64,000 bases of DNA from Herpetosiphon llansteffanensis (lineage in GTDB: Bacteria; Chloroflexota; Chloroflexia; Chloroflexales; Herpetosiphonaceae): positions 1 through 64,000 of the forward strand of contig NZ_PUBZ01000076.1 in NCBI RefSeq assembly GCF_003205875.1. The letters are read 5' to 3'. The notes beneath the pieces were generated by a model. That model searched no databases and was not told the origin of the DNA. It worked only from the letters and a program-made list of their open reading frames with translations. The position numbers and the translations under genes were made by a program. Below are positions 61,424 to 64,000 of the stretch, piece by piece. Numbering within the stretch: position 1 is the stretch's first letter; every line of letters starts with the position of its first letter.

Positions 61424-61453
61424 ATTATACGGTATGATATTGCTACTCGGCAA
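61424..61453 (-). promoter_or_regulatory. Candidate promoter of rsbST
   Basis: On the minus strand TTGCCG (61453-61448) and TATAAT (61429-61424) are 18 bases apart. The -10 box lies inside the left arm of the inverted repeat described next, so a bound protein there would block it. Confidence 0.5.
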
Positions 61454-61504
61454 GCGTGAGTTTGTTGCTCACTCCGGAGTAATTTTCGCTATCATACCGC
61501 ATAA
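61425..61504. promoter_or_regulatory. Inverted repeat between rsbS and DUF983 genes
   Basis: TTATACGGTATGATA (61425-61439) faces TATCATACCGCATAA (61490-61504), matching at 14 of 15 positions across 50 bases, in the divergent intergenic region. It could be two binding sites of one regulator controlling both genes, or a duplicated promoter element. Confidence 0.5.
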
Positions 61505-61555
61505 ATCGTCTTGTTGCACAGCTTTTTAGGGCTGGCCTAGGCTATAACAGGACTT

Positions 61556-61975
61556 ATGGATTATGCATGGTCTGTTTTGGCGCAAGGGAAGCAGATGTTT
61601 AACGCACTTTTGATGCTCTGGCGCGGTTTAGCTGGGCGTTGCCCCACATGCGGCTATGGGCGCATGTTCAAAACATTTTTTGGCCTGAACGAGGGTTGTG
61701 CTGCCTGCGGTTTGCGCTATGAAGGCACGGGCGATCAAAGCACCGGCGCAATGGGCATTTCATTAACGATCACGGTTGCGCTTGGCTTTGCTGGCGCATT
61801 AATTTTGGTTTGGCAATGGCCAGGCCATTTAATCCTTGGCACTGCTGGTTTAATTAGTGTGCTTAGTATTTTTCAACTCTTCTGCTATCGAGTGTCACGC
61901 GGCTTCTGGATTGGCATTCTCGCCATCACTGGGGCTGTCCACGAGGATGAAAATCGCGATCAGTTCTTTCTTTAA
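61556..61975 (+). CDS. DUF983-family membrane protein
   Basis: 139 residues. N-terminal zinc-ribbon-like CPTCGYGRMF and CAACGLRYEG, then two membrane helices (about 70-92 and 95-117). DUF983 proteins are common near cytochrome oxidase genes in proteobacteria; function unknown. ATG 61556 is taken. ppk follows after 111 bases. Confidence 0.88.
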   Translation: MDYAWSVLAQGKQMFNALLMLWRGLAGRCPTCGYGRMFKTFFGLNEGCAACGLRYEGTGDQSTGAMGISLTITVALGFAGALILVWQWPGHLILGTAGLISVLSIFQLFCYRVSRGFWIGILAITGAVHEDENRDQFFL

Positions 61976-62086
61976 ACCTTGGTTAAATTTCAGCAAAATG
62001 GGCGATTTTGGGCTTGCTTGGCATCGTTTTTGCCCTACAATGGTCAAGCCGTTTTGATTATGTATGAATGTGGAAAGAAGCGTCCC

Positions 62087-64000
62087 ATGGCTGAGTTGCT
62101 TGTATACGACACAGTTGCTGAACCACTGAATCTGGCTGACCCGAAAAATTTTCTCAATCGTGAATTGAGTGCGCTGGCCTTTCATCGCCGCGTTTTGGAA
62201 GAGGCGCTTGACCCTTCCTTGCCCTTGTTGGAGCGGGTAAAATTTTTGGCGATCTTCAGCACCAATCTCGATGAGTTTTTTATGATTCGGGTTTCGGGCA
62301 TTCGTCAGCAAGTTGCAGCGCGGGTATTCGAGCGCTCTGCTGATGGTAAAACGCCGCTTGAGCAGTTGCGGGCAATTCGCGCTGCGGTTGCGCCATTGAT
62401 GGAATTGCAACGATCATGCTTCGCCCAAGATTTGCAACCAAAATTGGCTGAAGAAGGCGTGTTTATTCATGAATATGACCAGCTTTCGATTCATCAACAA
62501 GCGTGGCTGAAAAATTATTTTGATAATGAAATTTTCCCCGTATTAACTCCCTTAGCCTTTGATCCAGGCCACCCATTTCCGCATATTTCCAATTTGAGCC
62601 TCAATTTGGCGGTTGTGATTCACGACCCTGATAACGATGAGCATTTTGCGCGGATTAAAGTGCCTGCTTCGTTGCAGCGCTTGGTAGCAGTGCCCAGCGA
62701 GCAGCCAAATACGGTCTGTTTTACTTGGCTCGAACAAATTATTGCCGAAAATATTAGCACGCTTTTTCCTGGCATGCAGGTTTCCGAGGCCTATACCTTT
62801 CGGGTTATTCGCAACGCCGATGTTGAAATTGAAGAAGATGAAGCAGCTGATTTGCTGGAAACGATTCAGGCTGGCGTGCGTCAACGCCGTTTTGGCTCGG
62901 TAACCAAGCTCTCGGTGCATTCGACCATGCCGCCGCGCATTGTTGAATTGCTGATCGAGAATCTCGAAGTTGAGCGCGATGATGTCTATCAATTAAATGG
63001 TGCGCTTGATTTGAGCAGCCTCATGAGTGTTGTGCGCTTGGATCGTTGGCAGTTGAAGTTGCCACCATTCAAGCCAAGCGTGCCAGCGGTGCTTTCCACT
63101 GGCGAAGATTTGTTTAATGTGGTGCAACGCCGTGATGTGCTGTTGCACCATCCCTTTGATTCATTCACCCCTGTTGTCGATTTTTTGCAGGCGGCAGCGC
63201 GTGACCCCAATGTTTTGGCGATTAAGCAAACCCTCTATCGGGTTGGCTCGAACTCGCCAATCGTCAAGGCGTTGCTCAAAGCCCGTGAGAACGATAAGCA
63301 AGTTGCGGTGTTGGTGGAACTGAAGGCACGCTTCGACGAAGAAAATAATATTGAATGGGCCAAGGCGCTTGAACGTGAAGGCGTGCATGTGGTGTATGGT
63401 TTGATGGGCTTGAAAACGCACTGCAAAGTAGCTTTGGTTGTGCGCAAAGAGCGTGATGGCTTATCGCGCTATTTACACCTTGGCACTGGCAATTACAATG
63501 CAGTGACCGCCAATATTTATACCGATCTTGGCTTGTTGACCTGCAATCAGGAATTTGGGGCTGATGCCTCGGATTTGTTTAATTATTTGACTGGTTATTC
63601 GCGCCAAAATCACTTTCGCAAATTGTGGATTGCGCCGATTAACTTGCGCCGGCGCTTGACCCAAATGATTGAGCGCGAGATTCAGCATCAACAAGCTGGG
63701 CGTGGTGGCAAACTCTTTTTCAAAATGAATTCGCTGGTTGACCCAACCATTATTCAGTTGCTGTATCGTGCTTCGCAAGCTGGGGTTGAAATTCAGCTAT
63801 TGGTGCGTGGTATGTGTTCGTTGCGGCCTGGGGTTGAAGGTTTGAGTGAAACTATTCAGGTACGCAGCATTGTTGGGCGCTTTTTGGAGCATAGTCGGCT
63901 GTATTATGCGCGTAACGGTGGCGACGAGCAATTGTATGTTGGCAGCGCCGATTTAATGGAGCGCAACTTAGATCGACGGGTCGAGGTGTTGTTTCCAATC
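62087..64000 (+). CDS. ppk: Polyphosphate kinase 1 (3' end beyond window)
   Basis: 638 codons visible, the last residues are cut by the window end; a complete protein is usually about 690-720 residues. Reversible synthesis of polyphosphate from ATP. Seen: PPK N-terminal domain FLNRELSALAFHRRVLEEA (about 14-32) and FFMIRVSGIR; then the middle HHPFDSF, LYRVGSNSPIV, and the PLD-like catalytic regions LKTHCKVALVVR (phosphohistidine candidate) and LHLGTGNYN. ATG 62087 has GGAAAG upstream; an in-frame ATG at 62060 is possible. Confidence 0.95.
   Translation, partial: MAELLVYDTVAEPLNLADPKNFLNRELSALAFHRRVLEEALDPSLPLLERVKFLAIFSTNLDEFFMIRVSGIRQQVAARVFERSADGKTPLEQLRAIRAAVAPLMELQRSCFAQDLQPKLAEEGVFIHEYDQLSIHQQAWLKNYFDNEIFPVLTPLAFDPGHPFPHISNLSLNLAVVIHDPDNDEHFARIKVPASLQRLVAVPSEQPNTVCFTWLEQIIAENISTLFPGMQVSEAYTFRVIRNADVEIEEDEAADLLETIQAGVRQRRFGSVTKLSVHSTMPPRIVELLIENLEVERDDVYQLNGALDLSSLMSVVRLDRWQLKLPPFKPSVPAVLSTGEDLFNVVQRRDVLLHHPFDSFTPVVDFLQAAARDPNVLAIKQTLYRVGSNSPIVKALLKARENDKQVAVLVELKARFDEENNIEWAKALEREGVHVVYGLMGLKTHCKVALVVRKERDGLSRYLHLGTGNYNAVTANIYTDLGLLTCNQEFGADASDLFNYLTGYSRQNHFRKLWIAPINLRRRLTQMIEREIQHQQAGRGGKLFFKMNSLVDPTIIQLLYRASQAGVEIQLLVRGMCSLRPGVEGLSETIQVRSIVGRFLEHSRLYYARNGGDEQLYVGSADLMERNLDRRVEVLFPI

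Overview
This 64 kb window is a bacterial chromosome segment that looks like Chloroflexota, most likely a Herpetosiphon-type filamentous glider. The assignment is inference. It rests on mid-range GC, many GAF and STAS signalling proteins, a CarH-type photoreceptor beside phytoene synthase, a CXXXY-type CcmE, a DUF4446/bactofilin pair, secreted Thr-Pro-rich proteins ending in a short hydrophobic motif, and many short G/C-rich intergenic repeats. No phage, plasmid, insertion sequence with transposase, CRISPR array or rRNA was seen. The first 19 bases match the Nextera transposon end sequence at 18 of 19 positions, so the window probably begins at an untrimmed contig end.

Layout. 0.1-3 kb: split glycine decarboxylase (gcvPA, gcvPB). 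3.2-5.7 kb: a divergent Tet(X)-like monooxygenase and a TetR-like repressor sharing two palindromes close to tetO, with a MITE-like repeat on each outer side. 5.7-8.9 kb: a sigma70-type promoter and ZTP riboswitch driving purH, then hisIE and a WecG/TagA glycosyltransferase. 8.9-11.7 kb: a zinc-ribbon membrane protein, an ACT protein and two tandem GAF-STAS proteins. 11.7-17.5 kb: eight tandem minus-strand paralogues of an unrecognised multi-pass membrane family with a Y-x-V-P motif. 17.6-25.9 kb: VanW protein, Lrp regulator and divergent Gdx-type SMR exporter, orphan histidine kinase, coaE, ABC-F ATPase, OmpR-type regulator. 26-32.7 kb: a cytochrome c maturation operon, ccmABCDEF with a TPR (CcmI-like) protein and a TlpA-type thioredoxin. 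32.8-36 kb: two tandem secreted low-complexity proteins with duplicated leaders.

36-45 kb: HIT hydrolase, MscS channel with a cyclic-nucleotide domain, CAP protein, purine nucleoside phosphorylase, PH-domain protein, RecO, a helicase-free XPB-N-like protein, TerC and a Ca2+/H+ antiporter. 45-48 kb: carH, crtB and an NmrA-type oxidoreductase. 48-54 kb: methyltransferase, HD-GYP regulator, DUF309, rhodanese, VanZ, ErpA and Rsm22. 54-58 kb: DUF4446, bactofilin, FtsB-like protein, GT2, trpD and tRNA-Pro. 58-61.4 kb: a three-gene cluster resembling the Bacillus mhqNOD quinone detoxification operon, then rsbS-rsbT. 61.5-64 kb: DUF983 and a ppk gene cut by the window end.

Most genes are housekeeping genes in short operons, often with overlapping start and stop codons. 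The parts that deserve attention are the tet-like divergon with altered operators and altered ligand residues, the eight-member membrane-protein array, the light/B12 carotenoid locus, the unusual Ccm proteins, and several families of palindromic intergenic repeats.
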